Assembly (NCBI RefSeq): GCF_002741055.1
Contig: NZ_CP016809.1
Location: 806,001-870,000 of the forward strand
Direction: 5' to 3'
From: Paenibacillus ihbetae
GTDB taxonomy: Bacteria; Bacillota; Bacilli; Paenibacillales; Paenibacillaceae
Length of the DNA: 64,000 nt
The stretch's first letter is position 1; every line of letters starts with the position of its first letter. The translations under genes were made by a program, and so were the position numbers. The notes under the pieces were generated by a model. It was not told where the DNA came from. It saw only the letters and a list, made by a program, of their open reading frames with translations, and did no database searches. Shown one piece after another: positions 43,965 through 52,938 of this stretch.

Positions 43965-44771
43965 TCAAAGGATCATCCCGCTGAGAACAAACCATATGTT
44001 CATGACGAAATGCATGGTGATGACCGGAACCAGTCCCTGCGAGCGGATGGTAACGCCGCCCATCATCATGCCAAAGATGGAAAATAGCAGGCAAACGATC
44101 CACGGGAAGCCCAAATGCAGATGATAGAAGCCGAAAGCGGCTCCGGCAATCACCAACCCCCGGATCTCGCCAAAGTCTTCCGTCAGCCGGCTTAGGATAT
44201 ACCCGCGCCACAGCAGCTCCTCCAGCACGGAATTCATGGATGCAAACAGGAGCGCATATCCGGTCAGAGCGAAGAGTCCAGGCTGCCCCCAATCGATGAT
44301 GAAAGCAAATACGGCTCCAGTTACGGCTGTGAATATAAGAATGAATCTCCAGATTGGTTCCTTGAATACCCCGCTCATGATCCATGGGAAATAGATCGGG
44401 TTGGTCCATTTCCCTATGGCCATATAACGGGGCTTGCTCTTTTGAAAGCGACTGAAGATGGCCATAGGGAGAATGAAGGCAATTAGACTTAGCCTTGACA
44501 AGCCCACTGCCAGTCCCATGTCATCGGCTAGCCACTCTTTTATGCCGTCTCCCAGCGCGCTGTACATCCGATATCCAACCATGATGCAGGCAGCCGTTAT
44601 AGCGGCTCTGCTTAATACCTCCGAGGCGTGACGGAGGGCATAACCAACCAGGAGGAGGCCTAATCCCCATAACCATGCCACTCCCGGAGCGGCCAGCTGG
44701 GCGCCAATGATGGTTATTGCCATCAGCAGCAGACAGGCCGTCCATTCGCCTGATATTTTCTTATGCAGCAA
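43965..44771 (-). CDS. CPBP-family intramembrane metalloprotease
   Basis: A 268-residue membrane protein with about seven hydrophobic segments. The CPBP (CaaX protease and bacteriocin-processing) motifs are present: VLEELLWRGYILSRLTEDFG (EExxxR), AAFGFYHLHLGFPW (FxxxH) and ITMHFVMNIWFVLSG (HxxxN). The family cleaves peptides inside membranes; roles include bacteriocin self-immunity or processing and anti-sigma factor cleavage. The gene lies upstream of the ECF sigma operon, in the same direction, but with about 360 bases and a terminator between them. The start is TTG at 44771, with GGGGAG upstream. Confidence 0.88.
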   Translation of the reverse strand: MLHKKISGEWTACLLLMAITIIGAQLAAPGVAWLWGLGLLLVGYALRHASEVLSRAAITAACIMVGYRMYSALGDGIKEWLADDMGLAVGLSRLSLIAFILPMAIFSRFQKSKPRYMAIGKWTNPIYFPWIMSGVFKEPIWRFILIFTAVTGAVFAFIIDWGQPGLFALTGYALLFASMNSVLEELLWRGYILSRLTEDFGEIRGLVIAGAAFGFYHLHLGFPWIVCLLFSIFGMMMGGVTIRSQGLVPVITMHFVMNIWFVLSGMIL

Positions 44772-44944
44772 TCTGTTCTCCCCATCCGAAATACTGTTGT
44801 CTTTTCATGATACGCTTGAAGCGGCTCACATTCAATACATTTAGCAAATGTCGGCGCTTCGCGGGATCAGGCAGCTGCCTGGCGGAGTCAGGTTCGGATG
44901 AAGCGGGACATGACAACCAAGTCTTATTCGTATGCTGCCATAAC

Positions 44945-44980
44945 AAAAAGAAAGGCCCGGGAAGGATCCTTCCCGGCCCG
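44945..44980 (-). terminator. Terminator after the xyloglucanase gene
   Basis: On the minus strand GGGCCGGGAAGG and CCTTCCCGGGCC pair with a short loop, followed by TTTCTTTTTG. It lies about 70 bases after the stop at 45047. Confidence 0.85.
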
Positions 44981-45046
44981 CTGACGTAGACATCTCGTCT
45001 CGATGCTCAACTATTTTTTGTCGATTTTGGTCGTACTGCTGTTACT

Positions 45047-47560
45047 TTAATTTCCGTTGTTGTTTTTATTTCCGTTGTTGCTCTTACTTCCGTTGTTTTT
45101 GCTGTTGTTTTTATTGTCCTTGTTATTTTTATTGTCCTGCTTTTCTTTTTTATCTTTATTTTTATCCTTGTCTTTGTCTTTGTCTTTGTCTTTATCCTGT
45201 TTGTCAGGCTTCGCGTTTCCCTTGGAATCGGACTGGATATCTCCGACCACGATACCCAAACCGTTGGTCCCGATGTACACTCTTCCGTATACCCGCGGAT
45301 CGCCGGTTATGACGCGATTGGCCGATCCGAATTGATGCTCATCGTCATTGATTCGAATCCAGCTCGCTCCCCCGTTGTCCGAACGATAGATTCCGTACTT
45401 GTTATTTATTTTGGCGTAGGTGTACAGGGCCATCACGTTTTGCCCAGGTGCTGCCTTGCCGAAGCCGATGGTAGCCGCCTCCTGGATCCCCTCCAGCTTG
45501 ACGAAGCTCTTGCCGGAATCCGTCGAGTGCCATAAACCATAAGCACTTTGCGTGTTGCTGTTGTCTCTGGCGGCCGCGATCCAAATCTCCCCTTCCGTTC
45601 CCGGAACCGCCTTGAATTTGCTGGTCAAGGTCTGCGGCAGCCCCGTCGCCTGAGAGGCTCTAAAGGTTGCCCCGCCATCATTACTGATATAGAACTTGCC
45701 GTTGGCCATTCCATAGAACTTGCTCGGGTTTACGCGGTCGGAAGAAATGATTGCTCCTTCCGGTATCCCTTGCGAAGCATGCCAGGTAAGACCCCGGTCC
45801 TTGGTGTAGCTTACAGGGCGTACGCTTTCGGATGAGCTGCTCTTCGGACTCCAGACAATTCGGCTTCCGTCAGCACCGACGGCCACCCATCCGCCTTCGG
45901 TCTTGTCGCCCTCGGCCGATGGCCAGGCATTGGCGGCTGGCGTCCAGGTCTTCCCGTTATCCATGGAAATGCCCATTCTTGGAGCCGTACCTTCAGCATT
46001 ACCTACCCGAACGATGATGTTGGGGTTCAATTCCGCATAGTCGATATCGGTGCTCGTACCGAGATACGGATTGGTAATCATCTGCGGCGCTTTCGTCAAA
46101 TCTTCATGCCGGAAGCCCCCGATATCCCCCATCGCGCTCAGCAGCGGCGCTCCCGATGGAGGACTGATCAAGCCGAGAATCGCCGTTTCTTCGATCCCGT
46201 TCGCCTGCACGGAAATGTTGACGTTCTGCCCCCGATCAAGTGCGGTCATGTTATCGGTCCCGTATAGCGTCGCCCCCGTACCATACAGGATGCGGTCCGA
46301 ATTGAACGGATCGATCTCCAGATCGCCGATCATCCAGCCCAGCTTAGGCGAAATTTCGGGCAGCGCTTTCTTCTCTCCCCAGTCCAGCCATGGAGATATC
46401 GCGTAATCGATCGTGAACCGGTTATCCCTGACCGGATCCTTCGAATAGTCCAGCGTCCATAGCGATGTCCATGTTTTGCCGCCGTCCGTGCTGCGGAAGA
46501 TGAACTCGTCCGGCCACCACTTGTTCATCGTCGCCACCATCAGTGTATCCGGATGTCTGGCATCCACCGAGATGCCCCCATACGGATGCTCGGTGCTGCC
46601 TGTCGGGCTGACATCCGTCCACTGGCCCGTCTTCGTATTATACTTCCATACGGCTCCCGTACCGCCGTCATACGGACCGATAAACTCATTGTACGTAATA
46701 TACAAGTTTCCATTAGAGCTTAATACGCCGTGATGCGGGAAGAAATTCTGGCGCGGCTGTCCCGGAAGCAGCTCCCAAGATTGGCCGCCATCAGTGCTCC
46801 GGTAGATACTGTTGGCCGTATCGGCAACTCCGACATAGATGGTCTGCGTAGCTTGTCCCCGACTGCCCGTTGACGGATCGAATGTAATCCATACCGGTCC
46901 AACGATATCGCCATAGAAATCCTTGGCGCTTCCGTCATTCGGGAAGCTGGTCACCTTGCTCCAGGTTTTCCCGTAATCTGTGCTTCTCCACAGCCCGTTT
47001 CCGCTGCGGGCCCCTAAATACAGGATCCGATTGTCGTTCGGATCGATCGCGAGCCGCTCGCCCATTGACCGGCCCGGCATATTGCCGCCAAGCTTGAATG
47101 GAAGCGCTGTTCGTTCGAAGCTGTCGCCGCGGTCCTTGGATCGAAGCAGCACGCCGTTCATATCCGTCCAGTCGTTCGTGTATGTACCGGCCGCAATATA
47201 CAACCGGTCCGGGTCGACAGGATCCGTTGCCAAGCTTTCCACTCCGAGCATATTCCATTCGTCAAAGCCTACGAAATTCATCAGCTGGATCCAGGAGCCG
47301 GTCTCCGGATTCCAGCGATATGCACCGCCGATATCAGTACGGGCATAGATGAGATCCTTCTCGCTCGGATTGAATACAATGCCCGGAATGAAGCCGCCCC
47401 CGACCACTTTGGCACGATCCCAGCTGTAAGCTTGTTCCTGGATGCCGTTTCTTCCTGGTGGTTGCTTGCCCTGATCTCCCGGCGAGCCGGCGAAGGCAGC
47501 TCCACCGATCGAGAATGTCAGCGAGGCGGCTAAGGTGATACTACAAAGCTTTTTGAACAT
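45047..47560 (-). CDS. GH74 xyloglucanase, secreted, with a charged C-terminal tail
   Basis: An 837-residue secreted endo-xyloglucanase of glycoside hydrolase family 74. After a signal peptide (KLCSITLAASLTFSIGGAAFA) the protein is a tandem beta-propeller pair with sialidase-type Asp boxes (STDGGQSWELL, SNDGGATFRAS, STDSGKSFVKL, SDNGGASWIRI). The two catalytic Asp are in YARTDIGGAYRWN and MGDIGGFRHEDL, as in characterised GH74 enzymes. The last ~55 residues are almost wholly Lys, Asp and Asn, with a KDKDKDKDKDK run, where related Paenibacillus enzymes often have CBM or other modules. The start is ATG at 47560, with GGAGGGATTTC upstream. A cre-like site 136 bases upstream points to carbon catabolite repression. 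Confidence 0.93.
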   Translation of the reverse strand: MFKKLCSITLAASLTFSIGGAAFAGSPGDQGKQPPGRNGIQEQAYSWDRAKVVGGGFIPGIVFNPSEKDLIYARTDIGGAYRWNPETGSWIQLMNFVGFDEWNMLGVESLATDPVDPDRLYIAAGTYTNDWTDMNGVLLRSKDRGDSFERTALPFKLGGNMPGRSMGERLAIDPNDNRILYLGARSGNGLWRSTDYGKTWSKVTSFPNDGSAKDFYGDIVGPVWITFDPSTGSRGQATQTIYVGVADTANSIYRSTDGGQSWELLPGQPRQNFFPHHGVLSSNGNLYITYNEFIGPYDGGTGAVWKYNTKTGQWTDVSPTGSTEHPYGGISVDARHPDTLMVATMNKWWPDEFIFRSTDGGKTWTSLWTLDYSKDPVRDNRFTIDYAISPWLDWGEKKALPEISPKLGWMIGDLEIDPFNSDRILYGTGATLYGTDNMTALDRGQNVNISVQANGIEETAILGLISPPSGAPLLSAMGDIGGFRHEDLTKAPQMITNPYLGTSTDIDYAELNPNIIVRVGNAEGTAPRMGISMDNGKTWTPAANAWPSAEGDKTEGGWVAVGADGSRIVWSPKSSSSESVRPVSYTKDRGLTWHASQGIPEGAIISSDRVNPSKFYGMANGKFYISNDGGATFRASQATGLPQTLTSKFKAVPGTEGEIWIAAARDNSNTQSAYGLWHSTDSGKSFVKLEGIQEAATIGFGKAAPGQNVMALYTYAKINNKYGIYRSDNGGASWIRINDDEHQFGSANRVITGDPRVYGRVYIGTNGLGIVVGDIQSDSKGNAKPDKQDKDKDKDKDKDKNKDKKEKQDNKNNKDNKNNSKNNGSKSNNGNKNNNGN
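45170..45193. repeat. 6-bp tandem repeat inside the xyloglucanase tail
   Basis: On the plus strand GTCTTT is repeated four times. On the coding strand it encodes the Lys-Asp dipeptide repeat, so the number of copies could vary by slippage without changing the frame. Confidence 0.75.
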
Positions 47561-47695
47561 GAAATCCCTCCTGTACCGTTCTGGACAACCAAAAAACTGC
47601 ATGCTTGCGATAACTTTTTCGTTGAACCGGTTTCGATGCTCCCCCCTCTTATTGCGCCATTCATGACTTGGTGAAATCCAAATGCGCAGTATAGA

Positions 47696-47710
47696 TTGAA
47701 AGCGCTTGCC
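47696..47710. promoter_or_regulatory. Catabolite-responsive element (cre) upstream of the xyloglucanase gene
   Basis: TTGAAAGCGCTTGCC matches the CcpA consensus WTGNAANCGNWNNCW at 14 of 15 positions, with the central palindromic AAAGCGCTTT core. It lies 136 bases upstream of the xyloglucanase start, in the expected promoter zone. CcpA repression of a plant polysaccharide hydrolase is typical. Confidence 0.7.
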
Positions 47711-47800
47711 AAAAAGGACGGCAGTGTATTACGCCACCTATTCTATATGGAATAGAGCCGCAATAACACCTGCCATTTTGGATATATTTTCATGTAGAAA

Positions 47801-48815
47801 TTAGTGATTCTGCCTCCTATTCACTGGGTCAAGCTTGCGGAACAGAAAGGACTCCCCCATTAGAAACGCCTGAATATAGGCCAAGGCGTACGGCTGCTCA
47901 GCCCGCGCTCCTTCCCATTCCAGCGGATTGGAAGCATGGTGGCTGTAGTTCTCCATCATGGTCATGATAAAAAAAGCACTCCAATTGCTTCACTTCATCC
48001 TCGCGCATTTGGCGGGTTCCATGATATGCCCGGAGCATATTCCGCCGCTGTTCCGGCCCGAGCGCGAGCAGGATTGCTGCTGCGTCATACAGAAAATAAC
48101 CGAAACCGCATCTTCCGAAATCGATCGGACGAGGGTCATCCTCGTCGAATACGATATTTCCAATGTGCAGATCGGCATGGATGAGTCCATAGGTATGCGC
48201 GTTTCTTTTCATTCCTGCAAGCGCTGTACGGATCTTTGCTGCTGCATGCCCATACAACCGCCATTCCGGCTCTGTTAAAAAGCTGCTGTAATATCGCGCA
48301 AGTCTGGTCATGGCCTCGTCAAAGCTGCGTGCTCCCCATCGCGGCCTGATGAACCCGGGAGGAAGTACGATGCCTTCCACTGCCTGATGAAGCCTCTGGA
48401 GCAATTGGCCAACGTTATACACCTGTTGATCCGTGATTCCCTCCGCAGCCGGTTGCCCATCAATCCAATTCATCAGCGTTATATATGAAGAGGAATTGCC
48501 ATCGTCCGTACGAAGCTCTATCACGGTTTCTCCGTTTCGGTCAGGAACGCCTGAGTCGACTCCTTGTAATGCTTCGAGAAAGAACAGCTCCGACTGGATC
48601 TCCGCTTTGCTTCGCCGATCCAAGTGGATCCGCAACAGATGCTTGTCCTCCCCCGCCGTACGAATACGGTAGGTTGCACATTCGGAAAATCCGATAAACG
48701 CCACATCGGCTCCGTGCAGTTCATAATGCTTGCACGCGGACCCTGCCAGCTTCTGCGCCTTGTCCAGTAAAGCTGCCCGCGTTTCTTCCGCATCCACTTT
48801 TATATCATGCTCCAT
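47801..48815 (-). pseudogene. Aminoglycoside-phosphotransferase-family kinase, split by a frameshift in a T7 run
   Basis: The start is ATG 48815, with GGGAGGTGTAGAG upstream. The frame reads an APH/CotS-type kinase: TLMNWIDGQPAAEGITDQQV, the catalytic-loop motif YGLIHADLHIGNIVFDEDDP and PIDFGRCGFGYFLYDAA (metal-binding DFG-like). At a run of seven T (complement of 47969-47975) the frame changes, and the protein ends prematurely at 47898. If one T is removed, reading continues open for about 57 codons with SNPLEWEGARAEQPYALAYI and QAFLMGESFLF, a normal C-terminus, to a stop at 47801. The likely intact protein has about 337 residues. It may be a mutation, a read error or slippage. Substrate unknown. 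Confidence 0.8.
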
Positions 48816-48910
48816 CTCTACACCTCCCGACTCGATTCTTACATCATCGATTCTAGCCGGCAAACCATGCCCAGGGATATGCAGCAAATGAGTTGAACCA
48901 ATGTAAACAC

Positions 48911-48944
48911 AAAAAAGCCACATTAGAACGTGGATCTAATGTGA
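48911..48944 (-). terminator. Terminator after the 90-residue gene
   Basis: On the minus strand CACATTAGA / TCTAATGTG pair with a short loop and are followed by GCTTTTTTGTG. It overlaps the region just after the stop codon at 48952 and upstream of the phosphotransferase gene. Confidence 0.88.
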
Positions 48945-48951
48945 CTTGCGC

Positions 48952-49224
48952 TTACTTGTTGTTTTTGGTATAAACGATTTTCTTGATCGAATCGCACGAC
49001 AGGCAATAGTGTGAGGACAGTTCGTCGATGGAAGCCCCCTCCGCAAATTTCCGGCGGATTTCCTCGTTCCTATTTTTCAAATAGGCCCTGCTTCCGGAGT
49101 TCTCTCCCCATTTCTTCCGCAGCCCCTCGGGCTTCGGGATGTACACCATCTTGCCCTGCACATATTTCTGAACTTCCTTCAGCAGCTCCTCAGGAAGTAT
49201 AATATCCGCGTTTATATATTTCAT
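48952..49224 (-). CDS. CD3324-family small protein
   Basis: A 90-residue protein with an N-terminal KYINADIILPEELLKEVQKY, then VQGKMVYIPKPEGLRKKWGE and a C-terminal helix-turn-helix-like segment (RNEEIRRKFAEGASIDELSS, HYCLSCDSIKKIVYT). The pattern is that of the small CD3324 family found widely in Firmicutes. Its function is not known; the C-terminal resemblance to a resolvase-type helix-turn-helix hints at DNA binding. The start is ATG at 49224, 11 bases after AAGGAG, and a longer frame upstream has no ribosome site. Confidence 0.75.
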   Translation of the reverse strand: MKYINADIILPEELLKEVQKYVQGKMVYIPKPEGLRKKWGENSGSRAYLKNRNEEIRRKFAEGASIDELSSHYCLSCDSIKKIVYTKNNK

Positions 49225-49603
49225 GGCATCCTTGCTCCTTAAAATGTAAATTCGAAATTTTAAGGATGCAAAGTCCACGTGATAAACGGCCTCTTTTCAC
49301 CAAGAGGAAATCAGGCGGTAACCATCTTCTCGCTCCATGCAAACAACCGCCGTTGTTCATCAAATAGACTTTGCATAGAGCACACTGTCAACTTCTTCAT
49401 ATTGGGCCCCTCCCTTCTAGATAATGGAATTCCGACAGGTTACGTTCATTATATCGAAAAGAACGCTCGAAGTATACCTGAGTGATTGAGCCGAAGCCTA
49501 CGACTCCGGGATCAACGCATGAACATAGATCGTTCAAAGACGGAAAATCCGCTGTTTCAAGCATTGGTCCTTTGCCAGGGAATTTTTTAATAAAGTTCAC
49601 CAA
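49225..49603. other. Intergenic region with one possible peptide gene
   Basis: About 380 bases. It contains a candidate 29-codon frame (49311-49400), a short hairpin CCTCTT/AAGAGG at 49290-49307, and no other frame with a ribosome site. Longer frames on both strands lack starts and look like chance. Confidence 0.4.
49311..49400 (-). CDS. Possible 29-residue peptide
   Basis: Starts at ATG 49400 after a strong GGGAGGGG about 6 bases upstream, and ends at TGA 49311. The product, MKKLTVCSMQSLFDEQRRLF and nine more residues, is slightly basic with one Cys. No family is recognised. The ribosome site is the only real support; a hairpin follows shortly downstream. It could be a signalling peptide, a regulatory leader or chance. 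Confidence 0.35.
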   Translation of the reverse strand: MKKLTVCSMQSLFDEQRRLFAWSEKMVTA

Positions 49604-49636
49604 ACAAAAACAACACGCCTCTAAGGGCGTGCTGCT
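49604..49636 (-). terminator. Terminator after dnaD
   Basis: On the minus strand AGCACGCCCTT and AGAGGCGTGTT pair, followed by GTTTTTGTTTGG. It lies immediately beyond the dnaD stop. Confidence 0.85.
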
Positions 49637-49639
49637 TGT

Positions 49640-50386
49640 CTATCTTCCGATATTTCTGAATTTCTGCGTATAAGCTTTGGCATCCTGGGCCGTGCGCACG
49701 CGATTGCGGCTCCACTCCAGCAGAATCCGGTCGATGTAGCGAAAATGCAGCTTTCCGGCAAACACCGCTTCCTTCAAGGCCAGCAGGATCAGCTCATCCG
49801 GATAACGGTCCGCATCCACCCACCCGGAGATCGTCTCGAGTTCCATCGGTGACAGCGGGCGGCCGAACTCCTTCTCGAAAATGGTGAACAGATTGCGCTC
49901 TTCCTTCTCCGGAACCGTCCGGGCTCCTGCGGATTCCGGCGAAGCGGACCCTCCTCGACCCGAGAGCGGGGACTGCGGTTTGCTTCGGTCCGGCTGAGGG
50001 GCCGTATCCTCTTCGGCCATGCAATCCGCCAGCTTCTTGTACAACCCGTTCAGGTTGTACCGCTCATAATGGATTCCTTGCGCTCCGTCGACGTATTCAT
50101 CGATACCGAGAAGCCCTTCCTTCATGAGCCGCTGCAGGCTGGGAGCGATCGAAGCAGCTGGAATGCCCGTTACATCGGACAGCTCCTCCAGGGACGGAAA
50201 TGCCTTGAATTCGACCTGCTGAAAACCGATCAAATGGATCAGCAGCATCGCCTCTCGGTCCGTCAGGCCCAGCTTCCGGTAGTAGCGAAGGAGCGAGTAC
50301 GGTATAATCGCCATGCCCTGGCTCATTCCCGCTGCCGCGCCGTCGGCCCAAGATCCCCGGCTGCCGCCGGCATTGCCGTGATCCAT
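49640..50386 (-). CDS. dnaD: DnaD-domain replication initiation protein
   Basis: A 248-residue DnaD. The N-terminal winged helix (IIPYSLLRYYRKLGLTDREA, MLLIHLIGF, IPAASIAPSLQRLMKEGLLG) is followed by a polar linker and the C-terminal DnaD domain (LFTIFEKEFGRPLSPMELET, ELILLALKEAVFAGKLHFRY, IDRILLEWSRNRVRTAQDAK). DnaD acts with DnaB and DnaA in loading the replicative helicase and in replication restart. The start is ATG at 50386 with GAGAGGTGAG upstream; a GTG five codons earlier overlaps that site. asnS ends 18 bases upstream, and in Bacillus the same pair is adjacent. Confidence 0.93.
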   Translation of the reverse strand: MDHGNAGGSRGSWADGAAAGMSQGMAIIPYSLLRYYRKLGLTDREAMLLIHLIGFQQVEFKAFPSLEELSDVTGIPAASIAPSLQRLMKEGLLGIDEYVDGAQGIHYERYNLNGLYKKLADCMAEEDTAPQPDRSKPQSPLSGRGGSASPESAGARTVPEKEERNLFTIFEKEFGRPLSPMELETISGWVDADRYPDELILLALKEAVFAGKLHFRYIDRILLEWSRNRVRTAQDAKAYTQKFRNIGR

Positions 50387-50404
50387 AGACTCACCTCTCA
50401 CGGC

Positions 50405-51700
50405 TTATGGATACAACCGATACAATGTTCTTGGGAACGGAATCGTTTCACGCACATGATCCAGCCCGCAGATCCAGGCTACCGTCCGCTCCAGTCCGAG
50501 CCCGAAGCCGGAGTGTGGAACCGTTCCGTATTTCCGCAGATCCATATACCACTGGTAGGTGTCCATCGACAGGTCATGCTCCTTGAAGCGCTCTTCGAGC
50601 AGCTGCGGATCGTCGATCCGCTGCGAACCGCCGATGATCTCGCCATAGCCTTCTGGCGCGATCATGTCCGCGCACAGCACGACTTCCGGACGGTTCGGAT
50701 CCGGCTTCATGTAGAATGCCTTGATGCCGGCCGGATAATGCGTAATAAAGACCGGCTTGTCATATTTTTCGGCAATCGCCGTTTCATGCGGCGCGCCAAA
50801 ATCCTCACCCCAAGGAATATCGAAGCCTTGCGTGTGCAGGAATTCGATGGCCTCGTCATACGTAATCCGCGGGAACGGAGCCTGGATCGCTTCCAGCTTC
50901 GAAATATCGCGGCCGATCGTTTCCAGCTCCCGGCGGCAGTTTTTAACGACCGATTGCACGACATGAGCGATGAACTGCTCCTGTACCTTCAGACTCTCTT
51001 CATGGTCCGTGAACGCCATTTCCGGCTCGATCATCCAGAACTCGATCAGGTGACGGCGGGTTTTCGATTTCTCGGCCCGGAATGTCGGACCGAAGGAGTA
51101 GACCTTGCCAAGTGCCATGGCGGCCGCTTCCATATACAGCTGTCCGCTTTGCGTCAGATAGGCATCCTCATCGAAATACTTCGTATGGAACAGGTTCGTC
51201 GTTCCTTCCGCGGATGTCGGCGTCAAAATCGGCGGATCCACCAGCGTAAATCCGTTCGTATCAAAATACTCCTGAATCGCACGGATAATTTCCGCACGGA
51301 TGACCATAATCGCGCGCTGCTTCTGCGTACGCAGCCACAGATGGCGATGATCCATCAGAAAATCGACGCCGTGCTCTTTAGGCGTAATCGGATAATTCTC
51401 TGTCAGATGGATGATTTCGATGCCCGTTACCGTCATCTCATAACCGGATTGGCTGCGGGGCTCCTCGCGGATCTCGCCCGTTACATAGAGCGAGCTTTCC
51501 TGCGTCAGGCTTTTTGCATCATTCCATACCTGCTCGGACACTTCATTCTTAACGACTACGCCTTGAATATATCCGGTACCGTCCCGAAGCTGCAGGAATT
51601 GAATCTTGCCGCTGGAACGCTTGTTGTTAATCCAGGCGCCGATGGTTACCGTCTCACCGACATGCTGGCTGACGTGACGAATCACACTTTTGGTGGCCAT
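50405..51700 (-). CDS. asnS: Asparaginyl-tRNA synthetase
   Basis: A 431-residue class IIb aminoacyl-tRNA synthetase. The N-terminal OB-fold ([36 protein letters not shown]) binds the anticodon. The catalytic core shows motif 2-like [20 protein letters not shown] and motif 3 [20 protein letters not shown]. It joins asparagine to tRNA-Asn. The AsnRS-like insert [22 protein letters not shown] segment ([20 protein letters not shown]) fits AsnS rather than LysS. The start is ATG at 51700, with GGGAGAG upstream. dnaD follows 18 bases after its stop. Confidence 0.95.
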   Translation of the reverse strand: MATKSVIRHVSQHVGETVTIGAWINNKRSSGKIQFLQLRDGTGYIQGVVVKNEVSEQVWNDAKSLTQESSLYVTGEIREEPRSQSGYEMTVTGIEIIHLTENYPITPKEHGVDFLMDHRHLWLRTQKQRAIMVIRAEIIRAIQEYFDTNGFTLVDPPILTPTSAEGTTNLFHTKYFDEDAYLTQSGQLYMEAAAMALGKVYSFGPTFRAEKSKTRRHLIEFWMIEPEMAFTDHEESLKVQEQFIAHVVQSVVKNCRRELETIGRDISKLEAIQAPFPRITYDEAIEFLHTQGFDIPWGEDFGAPHETAIAEKYDKPVFITHYPAGIKAFYMKPDPNRPEVVLCADMIAPEGYGEIIGGSQRIDDPQLLEERFKEHDLSMDTYQWYMDLRKYGTVPHSGFGLGLERTVAWICGLDHVRETIPFPRTLYRLYP

Positions 51701-51729
51701 GCTTAAATCTCTCCCTTTATCACTGCGAA

Positions 51730-52938
51730 TTAACGGTATAAAGCTTGTACGATACGATGCGTATCCCGAGCGATAACCAATTCCTCGTTGGTAGGAATGA
51801 CAAGCACCTCGACCTTCGAATTCGCCGTGGAAATGCGGCGAGGTTCGCCGGAACGAATGCTGTTCAGCTCCTCATCCAATTCTACGCCGAGATAGGTAAG
51901 CTGCTCAAGCACCTTTTTGCGGAGGACAATCGAGTTTTCCCCTACGCCCGCCGTAAATACGATGACATCCACGCCGTTCATCGCGGCAGCGTAGGACCCG
52001 ATATATTTACGGAGCCGGTACTCGTACATGTTGAATGCCAAAGTCGTATTCGGCTCGCCTTTTTCCATGCCTTCCGTAATTTCGCGCATATCGCTGCTAA
52101 TTCCGGAAATCGCGAGCAAGCCGCTGTGCTTGTTCAGCATCGAATTCACTTCATTGACGGTAAGCTCTTCCTTATGCATGACAAAAGGAACGATGGCAGG
52201 ATCCAGGTCGCCGCTGCGCGTACCCATCATCAAGCCTTCAAGCGGCGTCATCCCCATCGATGTATCGACCGACTTTCCGCCGTCAACGGCGGTCAGGGAA
52301 GCCCCGTTACCAATGTGGCAGGTAATGATCTTGAGCTCTTCGATCGGACGGTTCAGAAACTCGGCTGCCGCTTGGCTCACATAAGCATGGGACGTACCAT
52401 GCGCACCGTAACGACGTACTTTATATTTATTATAAAGAACTCTCGGGATAGCGTACAGGTATGATTTTTCCGGCATCGTCTGATGGAAGGCAGTATCGAA
52501 CACAACGACCTGCGGTACGCCCGGCATATTCATTTCCGCTGCCCGGATCCCCATCATGGAAGCGGGATTGTGGAGCGGAGCCAGGTCGAACAGGCGGCGG
52601 ATTTCCGCCTTGACTTCGCTGTCTACCAGGGCCGATTCCTTGAAGGACTCGCCGCCGTGGACGACCCGATGGCCGACGGCCTGAATGCTGTCGATGGATT
52701 CGATGACGCCATGCTCTTCATTCGTCAGCATGCCGAGCACTTTGCGGATCGCGGTCGTATGCTCCAATATTTCGCTGACCTCGGTCACTTCCTGTTTCCC
52801 GGTCGGCTTATGGGTCAGAATCGAGGAATCCATCCCGATCCGTTCCACCAGGCCTTTGGCCAGTACGGATTCATCCTCCATATTGTATAGCTGATATTTA
52901 AGCGAGGAGCTGCCTGCGTTAATTACGAGAATATTCAT
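51730..52938 (-). CDS. ackA: Acetate kinase
   Basis: A 402-residue ASKHA kinase that interconverts acetate plus ATP with acetyl phosphate. Family landmarks are [78 protein letters not shown]-type [40 protein letters not shown] and [10 protein letters not shown]. The 402-residue length separates it from butyrate kinase (about 355). The start is ATG 52938, which overlaps the stop of the hydroxybutyryl-CoA dehydrogenase gene (ATGA). No pta gene is adjacent. Confidence 0.95.
   Translation of the reverse strand: MNILVINAGSSSLKYQLYNMEDESVLAKGLVERIGMDSSILTHKPTGKQEVTEVSEILEHTTAIRKVLGMLTNEEHGVIESIDSIQAVGHRVVHGGESFKESALVDSEVKAEIRRLFDLAPLHNPASMMGIRAAEMNMPGVPQVVVFDTAFHQTMPEKSYLYAIPRVLYNKYKVRRYGAHGTSHAYVSQAAAEFLNRPIEELKIITCHIGNGASLTAVDGGKSVDTSMGMTPLEGLMMGTRSGDLDPAIVPFVMHKEELTVNEVNSMLNKHSGLLAISGISSDMREITEGMEKGEPNTTLAFNMYEYRLRKYIGSYAAAMNGVDVIVFTAGVGENSIVLRKKVLEQLTYLGVELDEELNSIRSGEPRRISTANSKVEVLVIPTNEELVIARDTHRIVQALYR

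Noticed and set aside
44761..44946. A 61-codon frame upstream of the CPBP gene
   Set aside because: No ribosome site and unlike a protein in composition; overlaps the start of the protease gene.
49243..49271. Promoter TTGCAT-N17-TACATT for the 90-residue gene
   Set aside because: The spacing is ideal, but the transcript would begin on the ribosome site, leaving no room for the leader.
50069..51706. A 545-codon plus-strand frame opposite dnaD and asnS
   Set aside because: It spans two conserved genes on the other strand and has no motif; asnS and dnaD account for the sequence.
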